Source of the DNA: Salipiger mucosus DSM 16094 | GTDB lineage: Bacteria > Pseudomonadota > Alphaproteobacteria > Rhodobacterales > Rhodobacteraceae | Direction: 5' to 3' | Length of the DNA stretch: 64,000 bases | Assembly: GCF_000442255.1 (NCBI RefSeq) | Contig: NZ_KE557278.1 | Location: forward strand, 58,551-122,550 | Shown: piece by piece, positions 8,148 through 16,116 of the stretch | Position numbering within the stretch: the stretch's first letter is position 1 | How the letters are laid out: each line of letters starts with the position of its first letter | Position numbers and translations under genes: made by a program | Notes under the pieces: generated by a model | What the model saw: only the letters and a program-made list of their open reading frames with translations | Told to the model about the DNA's origin: nothing | Database searches by the model: none

Positions 8148-9821
8148 TCAGTCCGCGGCGACGGTCTCGGGCCTGGCCATCCACTCGCGCCCGCGCAGCA
8201 TGGCCTTCCAGTAGACCGGCGGCAGGATCTGTTCCTTGAGCAGCCAGGCGGCGCGGGTGGGTTTCGTGCCGTCGATCAGCCACTTCGGGAAGCTGGGCAG
8301 CAGGGCCCCGCCGTAGCCGAATTCCGCCAGGACGATCTTGCCGCGCTCGACCGTGAGCGGACAGGAGCCGTAGCCGTTGTAGACCGCGCGCGGAGCGTGC
8401 CCGTCGATGTCGGCGGCCACGTTCTCGGCCACCACGGGCGCCTGCATCCGGGCCGCCGCCGCCGTCTTGGCGTTGGGCGCGTTCATGACGTCGCCGAGGC
8501 TCCAGACGTTCTCGTAGGTCTTGTGCCGCAGCGTGCTCTGGTCGACGTCGACCCAGCCCGCCGCATCCGCCAGCGGCGAGACGCGGATGAAGTCGGGGGC
8601 GCATTGCGGCGGACAGACGTGCATCATGTCGTAGTCGACGGTCACCTCGGTGGGCTCGCTGTCGGGTTTGGCGACCGCGAAGATCGCTTTCTTCGCGGGG
8701 CCGTCGACCGCCACGAGGTTGTGGAAGAAGTTCAGCGTCGCGCCGTATTTCTCGATGTAGCGTTCCAGCGCAGGGACATAGTCCTTGACCCCGAAGAGCA
8801 CGCCGCCGGCGTTCATGAACTGGATGTCGATGTCCTTGAGGCACCCCTCGCGGAACCAGTGGTCGCCCGAGAGATACATCGCCTTCTGCGGCGCGCCGGC
8901 ACACTTGATCGGCATCGGCGGCTGCGTGAAGAGCGCGCGGCCCTCTTTCAGACCTTTCACCAGCTCCCAGGTGTAGGGCGCGAGGTCGTATCGGTAGTTC
9001 GAGGTCACGCCGTTCTTGCCCAGCGTGTCCACGAGCCCTTCGATCTTGTGCCAGTCGAGCTTGAGGCCCGGGCAGACGATGAGCCGGTCGTATTTCACCA
9101 CCCGGCAGCCGTCGAGCACGACGGCGTTGTTCTCGGGCTCGAAGGCGGCGACGGCGGCCTTGATCCAGTGCACGCCGCGCGGGATCAGGCTGCCCAGGGT
9201 GCGGGCCGTGGTCTGCGGCTCGAAGATGCCGCCGCCGACCATCGTCCAGCCGGGCTGGTAGTAGTGAATGTCGGCGGGGTCGAGCAGTGCGATTTCGAGG
9301 TGGGGCTTGCGTGCATGCAGGCTGGCCGCGACGGCGATGCCCGCCGCGCCGCCGCCCACGACGACGACGTCGAAGCTGGCGTCGCCGGTGTCGGTGGGGG
9401 TGCGGCCGCCGTTCACGATGCGCCGGACCACGCCGCGCATGTCGTAGCCGGCGCCCTGCGTCGCCTGCAGGATCTCGGCGGGCTGCATCGTGCCGGCCTG
9501 GCTGAGCGACCAGAGCGTCGCCGAGCGTGTGCCCGTCCGGCAGTAGGCCAGCACCGGACCCGGCAGTTCGCGCAGTGCGCGGCCGAACGCCGTGGCGTCC
9601 TCGTCCGCGACCTTGCCCGAGACGACGGGCAGGTAGCGCAGCTCCAGCCCCTCGGCGCGGGCGGCGGCCTCGATCTCCTCGACGTTGGGCTGATCGGCGC
9701 CCTCGCCGTCGGGGCGGTTGCAGATGATCGCGCGGTAGCCCGCCGCGGCGATGGCGGGAATGTCGCCGGCCGCGATCTGCGGCGAAACCGCGATGTCCTC
9801 GGTGATGGTCCTGAATTCCAC
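8148..9821 (-). CDS. DUF442 phosphatase-like domain / sulfide:quinone oxidoreductase fusion
   Basis: A 557-residue two-domain protein. Residues 1-110 form a DUF442 (Blh N-terminal, tyrosine-phosphatase-like) domain with the P-loop CRTGTRS at 94-100. From residue 149 runs an FAD-dependent sulfide:quinone oxidoreductase, with VVGGGAAG (154-161) and the redox cysteines in IKCAGAPQK (Cys307) and HVCPPQ (Cys403). The SQR part oxidises sulfide to sulfane sulfur and passes electrons to the quinone pool at the inner membrane. The start is GTG 9821 with GGAGGAG just upstream; the longer open frame would read through the promoter. The neighbouring SulP gene has a similar operator, pointing to one sulfide-response regulon. 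Confidence 0.88.
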   Translation of the reverse strand: MEFRTITEDIAVSPQIAAGDIPAIAAAGYRAIICNRPDGEGADQPNVEEIEAAARAEGLELRYLPVVSGKVADEDATAFGRALRELPGPVLAYCRTGTRSATLWSLSQAGTMQPAEILQATQGAGYDMRGVVRRIVNGGRTPTDTGDASFDVVVVGGGAAGIAVAASLHARKPHLEIALLDPADIHYYQPGWTMVGGGIFEPQTTARTLGSLIPRGVHWIKAAVAAFEPENNAVVLDGCRVVKYDRLIVCPGLKLDWHKIEGLVDTLGKNGVTSNYRYDLAPYTWELVKGLKEGRALFTQPPMPIKCAGAPQKAMYLSGDHWFREGCLKDIDIQFMNAGGVLFGVKDYVPALERYIEKYGATLNFFHNLVAVDGPAKKAIFAVAKPDSEPTEVTVDYDMMHVCPPQCAPDFIRVSPLADAAGWVDVDQSTLRHKTYENVWSLGDVMNAPNAKTAAAARMQAPVVAENVAADIDGHAPRAVYNGYGSCPLTVERGKIVLAEFGYGGALLPSFPKWLIDGTKPTRAAWLLKEQILPPVYWKAMLRGREWMARPETVAAD

Positions 9822-9866
9822 GGCGCGTCTCCTCCAAAACGGAATTTCCGGATCACGCAGATATAG

Positions 9867-9882
9867 ATATAGATTGTGGAAT
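9867..9882. promoter_or_regulatory. Putative degenerate SqrR/BigR-type operator upstream of the SQR fusion
   Basis: Reading on the minus strand gives ATTC, 8 bases, then ATAT, one half of the ATTC-N8-GAAT motif being degenerate. It lies in an AT-rich stretch (9860-9890) in an otherwise GC-rich spacer, 46 bases before the GTG start. It pairs functionally with the exact motif upstream of the SulP gene. Confidence 0.35.
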
Positions 9883-9936
9883 ATGTAACGCGCCGAAGGG
9901 TCGCAGGGGCAGGCGGCCGCCAAATCCTGGCGCACA

Positions 9937-9967
9937 AACGAAAAACGCCGCCCCGAGGGGCGGCGTT
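9937..9967 (-). terminator. Intrinsic terminator of the rplS-rpmE transcript
   Basis: AACGCCGCCCC (9944-9954) pairs with GGGGCGGCGTT (9957-9967). Read on the minus strand the stem is followed by TTTCGTTTG, 23 bases after the rpmE stop. Confidence 0.85.
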
Positions 9968-9990
9968 CGTCACGTCGGACGGCGCGTGGC

Positions 9991-10212
9991 TCAGAAGCCG
10001 AGGCCTTCGTACTTCTTCTTGAACTTCGACACGCGGCCGCCGGTGTCCATCAGGCGCGAGGTGCCGCCGGTCCAGGCCGGGTGCACGGTGGGGTCGATGT
10101 CGAGCGTCAGCATGTCGCCCTCGGCGCCCCAGGTGCTGCGCGTCTGGTAGACGGTGCCGTCGGTCATCTTGACGTCGACGACGTGGTATTCGGGGTGGAT
10201 GCCCTTTTTCAT
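9991..10212 (-). CDS. rpmE: 50S ribosomal protein L31
   Basis: A 73-residue ribosomal protein L31, starting [14 protein letters not shown] and containing the conserved HPAWTG segment. It has no cysteine, so it is the zinc-free form of L31. It lies 11 bases downstream of rplS on the same strand and ends in a strong terminator, making it the last gene of the translation cluster. Confidence 0.95.
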   Translation of the reverse strand: MKKGIHPEYHVVDVKMTDGTVYQTRSTWGAEGDMLTLDIDPTVHPAWTGGTSRLMDTGGRVSKFKKKYEGLGF

Positions 10213-10223
10213 CGCGGCTCTCC

Positions 10224-10613
10224 TTATGCCTTCGCGCCGGCGTTGGAGCGCGGCTTGTAGTGGGTATCCTCGGCGATCCGGGCCGATTTGCCGCGGCGCG
10301 AACGGAGATAGTAGAGCTTGGCGCGGCGGACGCGGCCACGGCGCACGACGGTGATCGACTCGATGTTGGTCGAGTACAGCGGGAACACACGCTCCACGCC
10401 TTCACCGAAGGAAATCTTGCGGACGGTGAACGAGCCGGCAATGCCTTCGCCGTTCTTGCGGCTAATGCAGACGCCCTCGTAGTTCTGAACACGGGTGCGC
10501 GTGCCCTCGGTCACCTTGTAGCCGACGCGGATGGTGTCGCCGGCCTTGAAGTCGGGAATGTCCTTCCCGAGCGAGGCGATCTGTTCCGCCTCGAGTTCTG
10601 CGATCAGATCCAT
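10224..10613 (-). CDS. rplS: 50S ribosomal protein L19
   Basis: L19 is a 129-residue protein of the large subunit located at the 30S interface. The sequence shows the typical [13 protein letters not shown] and [12 protein letters not shown] segments and the basic [23 protein letters not shown] near the C-terminus (quoted here only as a region around residues 93-115). The longer open frame is not coding; ATG 10613 is preceded by GGAG and matches the usual L19 start. An unusually long 275-base spacer separates it from trmD and includes a promoter-like site. Confidence 0.95.
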   Translation of the reverse strand: MDLIAELEAEQIASLGKDIPDFKAGDTIRVGYKVTEGTRTRVQNYEGVCISRKNGEGIAGSFTVRKISFGEGVERVFPLYSTNIESITVVRRGRVRRAKLYYLRSRRGKSARIAEDTHYKPRSNAGAKA

Positions 10614-10834
10614 CTGATCCACTCCTGTGCTGCTTGCGGTTGGTCCCGCAAAGTTCCTCGCAACCTCAGAGCTCTCGGTCTTCTTCCGGGTCCCGCCCGC
10701 TTGGGCAGCCCGCCAGAGATCAGGTCGGCGTTCCTTGTTCCGATCCAAGGGCCTGCTACGGCGTCGGGGATGGCCCACCAGAAGAAGACGGGAATCGACA
10801 GACACCACAGCCGCTTGGAATGCGGCGCGTAAAG

Positions 10835-10863
10835 CAGGTTTGGCTGCGAATTTCAAGCGTCAA
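10835..10863 (-). promoter_or_regulatory. Candidate rplS promoter
   Basis: On the minus strand, TTGACG (10863-10858) is followed after 17 bases by AACCTG (10840-10835), a plausible sigma70 site with a strong -35 and weak -10. It lies near the start of the trmD-rplS spacer and would give rplS-rpmE a 5' leader of about 220 bases. Confidence 0.3.
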
Positions 10864-10888
10864 TCGCCCGCGCGGGGCGCTGGAGCGG

Positions 10889-11698
10889 TCACTCCGCGCC
10901 GTCGGCGTCGCGGCTGCGCTGGTAGGCCTCCCAGAGGTCGGGGCGGCGGGCCCTGGTCAGCGCTTCGGACTGGGCGCGGCGCCACTTGTCGATCTCGCCG
11001 TGGTGCCCCGAGAGCAGCACGTCGGGGATGTCGAGTCCCTGCCATTGGGCCGGGCGGGTGTACTGCGGGTGTTCCAGAAGCCCGTGCGAAAAGCTCTCGT
11101 CCTCGGTCGAGGCGGCGTTGCCCAGCACGCCCGGCAGCAGCCGGATGGTGGCGTCGAGCATGGCCTGCGCGGCGATCTCTCCGCCGGTGAGGACGAAGTC
11201 GCCCAGCGAGATCTCGGCGATGCCGTAGTGATCGAGCACGCGTTGGTCGAGCCCCTCGAAGCGGCCGCAGATCAGCGTGACGCCGGGGGTCTGCGCGAGG
11301 TCGCGGGCGACCGACTGGTCGAAGCGCCGGCCGCGCGGCGAGAGGTAGAGGATCGGTGCCGCGGGCGGGATGCGCCGCCGTGCGTGATCCAGCGCGCGGC
11401 CCATGACGTCGGCGCGCAGCACCATGCCGGCGCCGCCACCGGCGGGCGTGTCGTCGACGTTGCGGTGCTTGCCCTCGCCGAAGTCGCGCAGCCCCACGGT
11501 GTCGAGCTGCCACTTGCCCTCCTGCAGGGCCTTGCCGGTCAGTGACTGGCCCAGGACGCCGGGAAAGGCCTCGGGAAACAGGGTTATGACCTGCGCCGTC
11601 CAGGCGCGCGCCAGCGACGGCCTGTCGGTCATCAGCTCGCGCGGCTTCAGGCTGGGGCGGATGGCCTTGCGGCCGTGGGATTTGGGCGTCTCGCTCAT
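10889..11698 (-). CDS. trmD: tRNA (guanine37-N1)-methyltransferase
   Basis: TrmD transfers a methyl group from S-adenosylmethionine to G37 of tRNAs reading CNN codons, which prevents frameshifting. The 269-residue protein has the SPOUT knot hallmarks: PAGGGAGMVLRADV, LSPRGRRFDQ, CGRFEGLDQRV and ISLGDFVLTGGE. ATG 11698 is preceded by GAGG at a suitable distance; an alternative downstream start at MTDRPSLARAW is possible because the fold begins there. It belongs to the rimM-trmD-rplS-rpmE run, with a sulfotransferase-like gene inserted after rimM. Confidence 0.95.
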   Translation of the reverse strand: MSETPKSHGRKAIRPSLKPRELMTDRPSLARAWTAQVITLFPEAFPGVLGQSLTGKALQEGKWQLDTVGLRDFGEGKHRNVDDTPAGGGAGMVLRADVMGRALDHARRRIPPAAPILYLSPRGRRFDQSVARDLAQTPGVTLICGRFEGLDQRVLDHYGIAEISLGDFVLTGGEIAAQAMLDATIRLLPGVLGNAASTEDESFSHGLLEHPQYTRPAQWQGLDIPDVLLSGHHGEIDKWRRAQSEALTRARRPDLWEAYQRSRDADGAE

Positions 11699-11737
11699 TC
11701 CGGGTCCTCTATCCCGCCGGCGCGGAGCACTCAAGCG

Positions 11738-12529
11738 TCACGCGCGCGTGGCGATGCGGCGCAGCGCGGTCTTCGCCTCGCTCAGCCGCGCGTCGTCCAG
11801 CTCGCTCCGGTTGAGGGCGAGAAAGACCTCGGCCAGCCGGGCCTCGGGCTGGGCGTTGACCGGGCCCGGCACCTCGAGTGTGTCGCGCACGGCTTGGCCG
11901 AGGCCCGCGAGATCGAGCAGAGGGGTCAGCGGCCCCTGCGGCATCTCGCGGCTGCGTTCCAGCGGCACCGAAGTGACCTGCGCGTCGGGCAGGGCGGCCT
12001 GCACCTCGGCGACGACGGCCGCCATGTCGGCGGCGGGCGCGAGACGGCGGGCGTAGGTGTCGAAATCCTCGGTGAGGCGGGTGCTGCGCAGGCTCTGCCA
12101 CCAGCTCGAGCGCAGCCAGTCCGGGGCGCCCCGCGTCGAGAAGCAGACCGCGAGGTCGAGCGCCGCGCCGAAGCGGTAACGCGCGTTCTCGGCGAGCTTG
12201 GCCATGACGAGGGGAGCCGCGCCATAGTCGGTCACGCCCCGGCGGCCGGGCAGCAGGCCCGAGAGATCCTCAGACGACAGGAGCAGCGGGCGCGGATCGT
12301 CTTTCGCGACCCTTCGAAAGAGGCGAGCGGCGTAGCGGCCCACGGCGGCCAGCGCTTCGTCCGAGGGGCGGTGCGACAGTGCGCGGGCGGCCTCGGTCAG
12401 CGGCTCGAAGTCCTCTTTCAGCAGGATGCGCAGGTGCGGCTCGAGCGCCGCGCGGTTGCCGCGCAGCATGGTCTGCACGCTGGAGGTGCCCGTCTTGTGG
12501 AACCCCGCGTGCACGACCACGCGGGTCAT
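11738..12529 (-). CDS. Sulfotransferase-like protein of unknown substrate
   Basis: A 263-residue protein starting [19 protein letters not shown]. The GFHKTGTSS segment (9-17) resembles the 5'-phosphosulfate loop of PAPS-dependent sulfotransferases. The rest is a divergent member of the family found in alphaproteobacteria, often near cell-surface sugar genes. The start ATG overlaps the rimM stop by 4 bases (ATGA), so it is translationally coupled to rimM although its job is unrelated to ribosome assembly. The catalytic residues beyond the loop are not obvious. An inactive or repurposed fold is possible. Confidence 0.7.
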   Translation of the reverse strand: MTRVVVHAGFHKTGTSSVQTMLRGNRAALEPHLRILLKEDFEPLTEAARALSHRPSDEALAAVGRYAARLFRRVAKDDPRPLLLSSEDLSGLLPGRRGVTDYGAAPLVMAKLAENARYRFGAALDLAVCFSTRGAPDWLRSSWWQSLRSTRLTEDFDTYARRLAPAADMAAVVAEVQAALPDAQVTSVPLERSREMPQGPLTPLLDLAGLGQAVRDTLEVPGPVNAQPEARLAEVFLALNRSELDDARLSEAKTALRRIATRA

Positions 12530-13032
12530 TCCATGAGGCCCTCGGGCGGATCTGCGACGATGCGGCCTGCAGTGAGGTCGACCGTGGGAACGGCGGCATG
12601 GGTGAAGGGCAGCAGCACGGTGCGCGAGCTGCCGGGCAGGCGCAGCTCCAGCAGATCGGTGGCGCCGTGGTTGTGCACGGCCGCGACGTGGCCCAGCAGC
12701 GCGCCGCCGGTGTCGTGCACGGCGAGGCCGATCAGGTCGGCGTGGTAGAACTCGTCGTCGGGCAGGGCGGGCAGGCGGTCGCGCGGCGCGAAGAGGCGGA
12801 CACCCTTCAGCGCGTCGGCGTCTTCCTTGGTGCGAACCTCGGAAAGACGGGCGGCGAAGCCGCTCTTGATCGGGCGGACGATCTGCACCTCGAAGGAGCG
12901 GGTGCCGTCCTCGTCGGTCAGCGGCACGTAGTCCGCGATGGCCTCCGGGTCGGCGGTAAAGCTCTTGAGGCGCACCTCGCCCTGAACGCCGTATGCGCCC
13001 GCGATGGCGCCCACGCAAATCCTGTCGCTCAC
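12526..13032 (-). CDS. rimM: Ribosome maturation factor RimM
   Basis: RimM binds S19 and helps assemble the head of the 30S subunit. The 168-residue protein starts with [21 protein letters not shown], the typical N-terminal beta-barrel, and has the C-terminal PRC-barrel segment around [18 protein letters not shown] and [10 protein letters not shown]. It lies in the usual place before trmD, separated here by a coupled sulfotransferase-like gene. Confidence 0.95.
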   Translation of the reverse strand: MSDRICVGAIAGAYGVQGEVRLKSFTADPEAIADYVPLTDEDGTRSFEVQIVRPIKSGFAARLSEVRTKEDADALKGVRLFAPRDRLPALPDDEFYHADLIGLAVHDTGGALLGHVAAVHNHGATDLLELRLPGSSRTVLLPFTHAAVPTVDLTAGRIVADPPEGLME

Positions 13033-13120
13033 GCCGGTCGTGCCTCCTGCCGTTCAGATGCTTTGCCGCGACGCTCTGGATAGACCAGAGCGGCAGGAAA
13101 AGGCAATCGCCCGGCGCGGA

Positions 13121-13918
13121 TCAGAAGCGCAGGCGGAAGGTGCGGGTGACGCCGATGCGCATCTTCCACTGGTCGGCGTCGCCGCGCTCGACGATGGGGC
13201 TGTTCTCGGCGTCGCCGGTGAAGGTCTCCCAGCTGACCGCGCCTTCGACGCCCCAGTCGTCGTTGATCTGGTAGCGCGCGCCGAACTCGACGCCCGCGCT
13301 CACCAGCCCGCCCGAGGGATCGTAGGCCGGCAGCGGACCGGCCTCGGAGGGCGAGACGCCGAAATAGGTCTCGGTGTAGTCCTCGCTGCCCCAGAGCAGG
13401 CGCGGCCCCAGCGAGAGCCGGAGCCGGTCGTTGGGACGCATGATGCCGTCGATGCCGGCGGCGCCGACCCAGGCCTCGTGCCCGCCGAAGCCCCGGCGCA
13501 CATCGGCGAAGGCCTCGAAGTTGCGGGCCGTGTAGCCGACGCCGACACCCAGCTCGAGCGCCTGGTCCACGTCGTCGAGACCCTGCAGGTCGGAGAAGTC
13601 GCTCGCGTCGCGCTCACCGATATAGCGGAACGAGCCGTGCACGCCCCAGCCCAGCGAATCGGCCCAGGGGTCGGGGTTGCCGAACTCGCGCCCGTTGCGC
13701 AGGCGCAGGTTGTTGAAGCGGAACCCCACGTCCGGGCCGGGTGCGTAGCTGTCCGAGCCGAAGTATTCCGGCGAGACCGAAACGCCGCCGCGCAACGTGA
13801 AGGCGAGCGCGCCCCCGCCCGACTGGGTCGAGAAGGCCGGCTCCTCCTGTGCGAGGGCGGGTGCGGCCGACAGGCCGGCGGCCAGGGTCAGCGGCAGGGC
13901 GAGACGGGTGGAGAGCAT
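13121..13918 (-). CDS. MipA/OmpV family outer membrane protein
   Basis: A 265-residue protein with a signal peptide (MLSTRLALPLTLAAGLSAAPALAQ, cleavage expected after ALAQ) and a beta-barrel pattern of alternating hydrophobic residues ending in a C-terminal phenylalanine (RLRF). The segments PEYFGSDSYAPGPDVGFRF and GVGVGYTARNFEAFADVRRGFGGHE fit the MipA/OmpV family of outer membrane scaffold proteins; exact function is unknown. It sits between rpsP (with its own terminator) and rimM, which is an unusual place for an envelope gene. ATG 13918 was chosen because the signal peptide begins there. Confidence 0.8.
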   Translation of the reverse strand: MLSTRLALPLTLAAGLSAAPALAQEEPAFSTQSGGGALAFTLRGGVSVSPEYFGSDSYAPGPDVGFRFNNLRLRNGREFGNPDPWADSLGWGVHGSFRYIGERDASDFSDLQGLDDVDQALELGVGVGYTARNFEAFADVRRGFGGHEAWVGAAGIDGIMRPNDRLRLSLGPRLLWGSEDYTETYFGVSPSEAGPLPAYDPSGGLVSAGVEFGARYQINDDWGVEGAVSWETFTGDAENSPIVERGDADQWKMRIGVTRTFRLRF

Positions 13919-13978
13919 GGCAGCAATCCCTTTGAAGGTGTCACGGCAAAGGTAGCGGGCACATGCCATGACACAAGA

Positions 13979-14013
13979 CGAAAGAAAGGGCGCGCGGAAA
14001 TTTCCGCGCGCCC
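13979..14013 (-). terminator. Intrinsic terminator downstream of rpsP
   Basis: A perfect palindrome GGGCGCGCGG-AAATTT-CCGCGCGCCC (13988-14013) is followed on the minus strand by TTTCTTTCG, 34 bases after the rpsP stop. It separates rpsP from the MipA-like gene. Confidence 0.85.
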
Positions 14014-14047
14014 GTGTCCCGAAAGTCGGACATGGTCCGGCCGGGGA

Positions 14048-14410
14048 TTACTCGGCGCTTTCCTCGGCGGCTTCGGCCGCCTTGGCCGCCTTGGCTTCGG
14101 CGCGCTCCTGGGCGGCCTTGCCCGGGGTGCCCTTCTTGGGGTTGTTGCGCGCGGCTTTGGGGCGAACGCCCGCGGCCTCGAGGAAGCGTGCGACGCGGTC
14201 GGTCGGCTGGGCGCCGTGGTCCATCCATGCCTGCACGCGCTCGATGTTCATCTGCACGCGGCGCTCGTCGTCCTTGGGCAGGAGCGGGTTGTAGGTGCCC
14301 AGCTTCTCGAGAAAGCGGCCGTCGCGGGGCATCCGCGAGTCGGACGCGACGATCGAGTAGTGGGGGCGCTTCTTGGAGCCGCCGCGGGCGAGTCGGATCT
14401 TCATGGCCAT
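14048..14410 (-). CDS. rpsP: 30S ribosomal protein S16
   Basis: S16 is a 120-residue small-subunit protein. The core ([19 protein letters not shown], then LGTYNPLL) is standard. From about residue 85 it carries the Ala/Lys/Glu-rich tail common in alphaproteobacterial S16. The M-A-M start uses the ATG at 14410 preceded by AAGGAG. It lies 44 bases after the chorismate mutase gene. Confidence 0.96.
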   Translation of the reverse strand: MAMKIRLARGGSKKRPHYSIVASDSRMPRDGRFLEKLGTYNPLLPKDDERRVQMNIERVQAWMDHGAQPTDRVARFLEAAGVRPKAARNNPKKGTPGKAAQERAEAKAAKAAEAAEESAE

Positions 14411-14454
14411 TGTCTGTATCTCCTTTGAATGGCGTTGCGGACGGGACGGACCCG

Positions 14455-14751
14455 TCAGGTCTTGTGTTTCTCGTGGTGCTTGATGACTTCCTGAATGATG
14501 AAGTTCAGGAATTTCTTGGCGAATTCGGGATCGAGATCGGCCCGGTTCGCCAGGTCCTGCAGCCGGGCAATCTGCCGTTCCTCGCGCGCGGGGTCGGAGG
14601 GCGGCAGGTCGTGCTCGGCCTTGAGCACACCCACGGCCTGGGTGTGCTTGAAGCGTTCGGCCAGCGTGAACACGAGGATCGCGTCCAGCCGGTCGATGCT
14701 GTCCCGGTGTTCCTTCAGAAGCGCCGCGGCGCGGGTGACGGGGTCGCTCAT
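14455..14751 (-). CDS. Chorismate mutase, AroQ type
   Basis: A 98-residue AroQ-fold chorismate mutase, converting chorismate to prephenate for phenylalanine and tyrosine synthesis. It has the helical pattern and typical residues: HRDSIDRLD near the N-terminus, [27 protein letters not shown] in the middle and an EVIKHHEKH tail. ATG 14751 is preceded by GAGGAG; the longer frame would need a TTG start. The gene commonly sits between ffh and rpsP in Rhodobacterales. It has no regulatory or dehydratase domain. Confidence 0.9.
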   Translation of the reverse strand: MSDPVTRAAALLKEHRDSIDRLDAILVFTLAERFKHTQAVGVLKAEHDLPPSDPAREERQIARLQDLANRADLDPEFAKKFLNFIIQEVIKHHEKHKT

Positions 14752-14779
14752 AGGGCGCTCCTCGATGTCGTTCGATTGC

Positions 14780-15382
14780 TCAGTCAAGGGCCCACCCCTT
14801 CGGTTGGAACAGCGGGTCGCGGTAGTGGGCGATCTCCATGTCGATCCCGTGCGCGAGCTGGCTGCCGCGCAGCCCGGCGGGCGCGGGGTGGCGGTAGACG
14901 GCGTCGCTGCCGTCGATCGAGGGCGCCTGCGGGTCCTTCACCGCGCCGAGCCGCTCGGCCAGCCGGATCGAATCGAGGTTCTTGGGGTCGATGTAGGAGA
15001 CCGCGCCGTCCCAGCCCCGCTCCTCGTAGAGATACTGCCGCACGCGGTGCGTGGCCTCGAGCGCGAAGCCCTGGCCGGCCTTGTCGGGCCAGATGATCCA
15101 GGCGATCTCGCGCTCGGGCCATTTCGCCGGGAACCAGCCGCCGGCCATGCCCACCGTCTCGTCGGTCTGGCGCAGGTGGATCATCCAGATGCCGAAGCCG
15201 CGGATTTCCCAGTGGCCGATCTCGGCGGCGTAGAGCATCCAGGTCTCGTACGCGTTGAGCGGCCCGCCCATGAAGCGCGAGCGGTAGGAGGCGAAGGTCG
15301 CCTTGAAATCGGGGTAGTCCTGCGGCTCGGGCGCGCGCAGGATCAGCCGGTCGCTTTCGATCACGGGGATCTCGACGCTCAT
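14780..15382 (-). CDS. GNAT family N-acetyltransferase (second of a tandem pair)
   Basis: A 200-residue GNAT acetyltransferase of the RimJ/RimL-like type that opens with VIESDRLILRAPEPQDYPDF. The acetyl-CoA region is around WPDKAGQGFALEATHRV, followed by DPKNLDSIRLAERLGA, the usual C-terminal helix. It overlaps the preceding GNAT gene by 4 bases (ATGA) and resembles it in sequence, so the pair probably came from a tandem duplication. Substrate unknown; ribosomal proteins or small amines are possible. Confidence 0.85.
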   Translation of the reverse strand: MSVEIPVIESDRLILRAPEPQDYPDFKATFASYRSRFMGGPLNAYETWMLYAAEIGHWEIRGFGIWMIHLRQTDETVGMAGGWFPAKWPEREIAWIIWPDKAGQGFALEATHRVRQYLYEERGWDGAVSYIDPKNLDSIRLAERLGAVKDPQAPSIDGSDAVYRHPAPAGLRGSQLAHGIDMEIAHYRDPLFQPKGWALD

Positions 15383-15909
15383 GCCGTGACCTCCGCCGGG
15401 CCGGGGTGGCGCCAGAGCTCGTCCTCGCCGACGTTGTAGTTCAGGTAGGTGCGCTCGTAGCGGGCGCCGAGCCGCTCGGCGAGCCGCTTGGAACGGGTGT
15501 TCGAGGGCACGATGTTCGAGGTGAGCGTGGTGAGGCCCATGTCCTCGTAGGCGTGGCGACGCACGCGGGTGGCGGCCTCGAAGGCGATGCCGCGGCCCTC
15601 GTAGCCGTCGAAGACCACCCAGCCGATTTCCGGCTCGGGCCAGCCCTCGGGGTTCCAGATGCCGCAGATGCCGGCGGGGGCGCCGGTCGCGCGGTCCTCG
15701 ATGGTCAGGTAGCCGTAGCCGCGCAGGTGCCAGTGGCCGATGTTCATGGCGAACCAGCGCCACGCGTCGCCGCGGTGGTCGTATCCGCCGAAGCCCACCG
15801 AGCGCACCGGGTCGAGCAGGAAGGCGATCATCGGCTCGGCATCGCGCGGTTCGGGGCCGCGCAGGACCAGCCGCTCGGTCTCGAGGCGGGGGGCGTTCAC
15901 GAGGCTCAT
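15379..15909 (-). CDS. GNAT family N-acetyltransferase (first of a tandem pair)
   Basis: A 176-residue RimJ/RimL-like acetyltransferase starting RLETERLVLRGPEPRDAEPM. The acetyl-CoA loop is around FDGYEGRGIAFEAATRV and is followed by NTRSKRLAERLGA. ATG 15909 is preceded by GGAGG. Its sequence parallels the downstream GNAT gene throughout, with 4-base coupling between them. Neither has an obvious link to the ffh and rpsP genes that flank the pair. Substrate unknown. Confidence 0.85.
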   Translation of the reverse strand: MSLVNAPRLETERLVLRGPEPRDAEPMIAFLLDPVRSVGFGGYDHRGDAWRWFAMNIGHWHLRGYGYLTIEDRATGAPAGICGIWNPEGWPEPEIGWVVFDGYEGRGIAFEAATRVRRHAYEDMGLTTLTSNIVPSNTRSKRLAERLGARYERTYLNYNVGEDELWRHPGPAEVTA

Positions 15910-16016
15910 GCGCGGCCTCCGGGGCGGGACCAGAAGCCTTCGCAGGCCGTCGCGCATTGCCCCGAAGAGACTCGGCGCGCGTGGTCGGACGCGGAGTTCG
16001 CACGCAGGCGGGGTGT

Positions 16017-16040
16017 TGCGTATTTGGAGAAAGATGAAGC
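16017..16040. repeat. Dispersed intergenic repeat, copy 1 (diverged)
   Basis: Begins TGCGTATTTGG and ends GATGAAGC. It matches the repeats at 29773-29796 and 54512-54535 at 21 of 24 positions. It lies in the 207-base spacer between ffh and the GNAT pair. Confidence 0.6.
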
Positions 16041-16116
16041 GGGCGCGCGGGTGCGGGCCGCCGCCGGGAGGGCGGTCGCCTGCTCGGGAGAGGGGAGGGC
16101 GCGCGTCGTCGTCATC

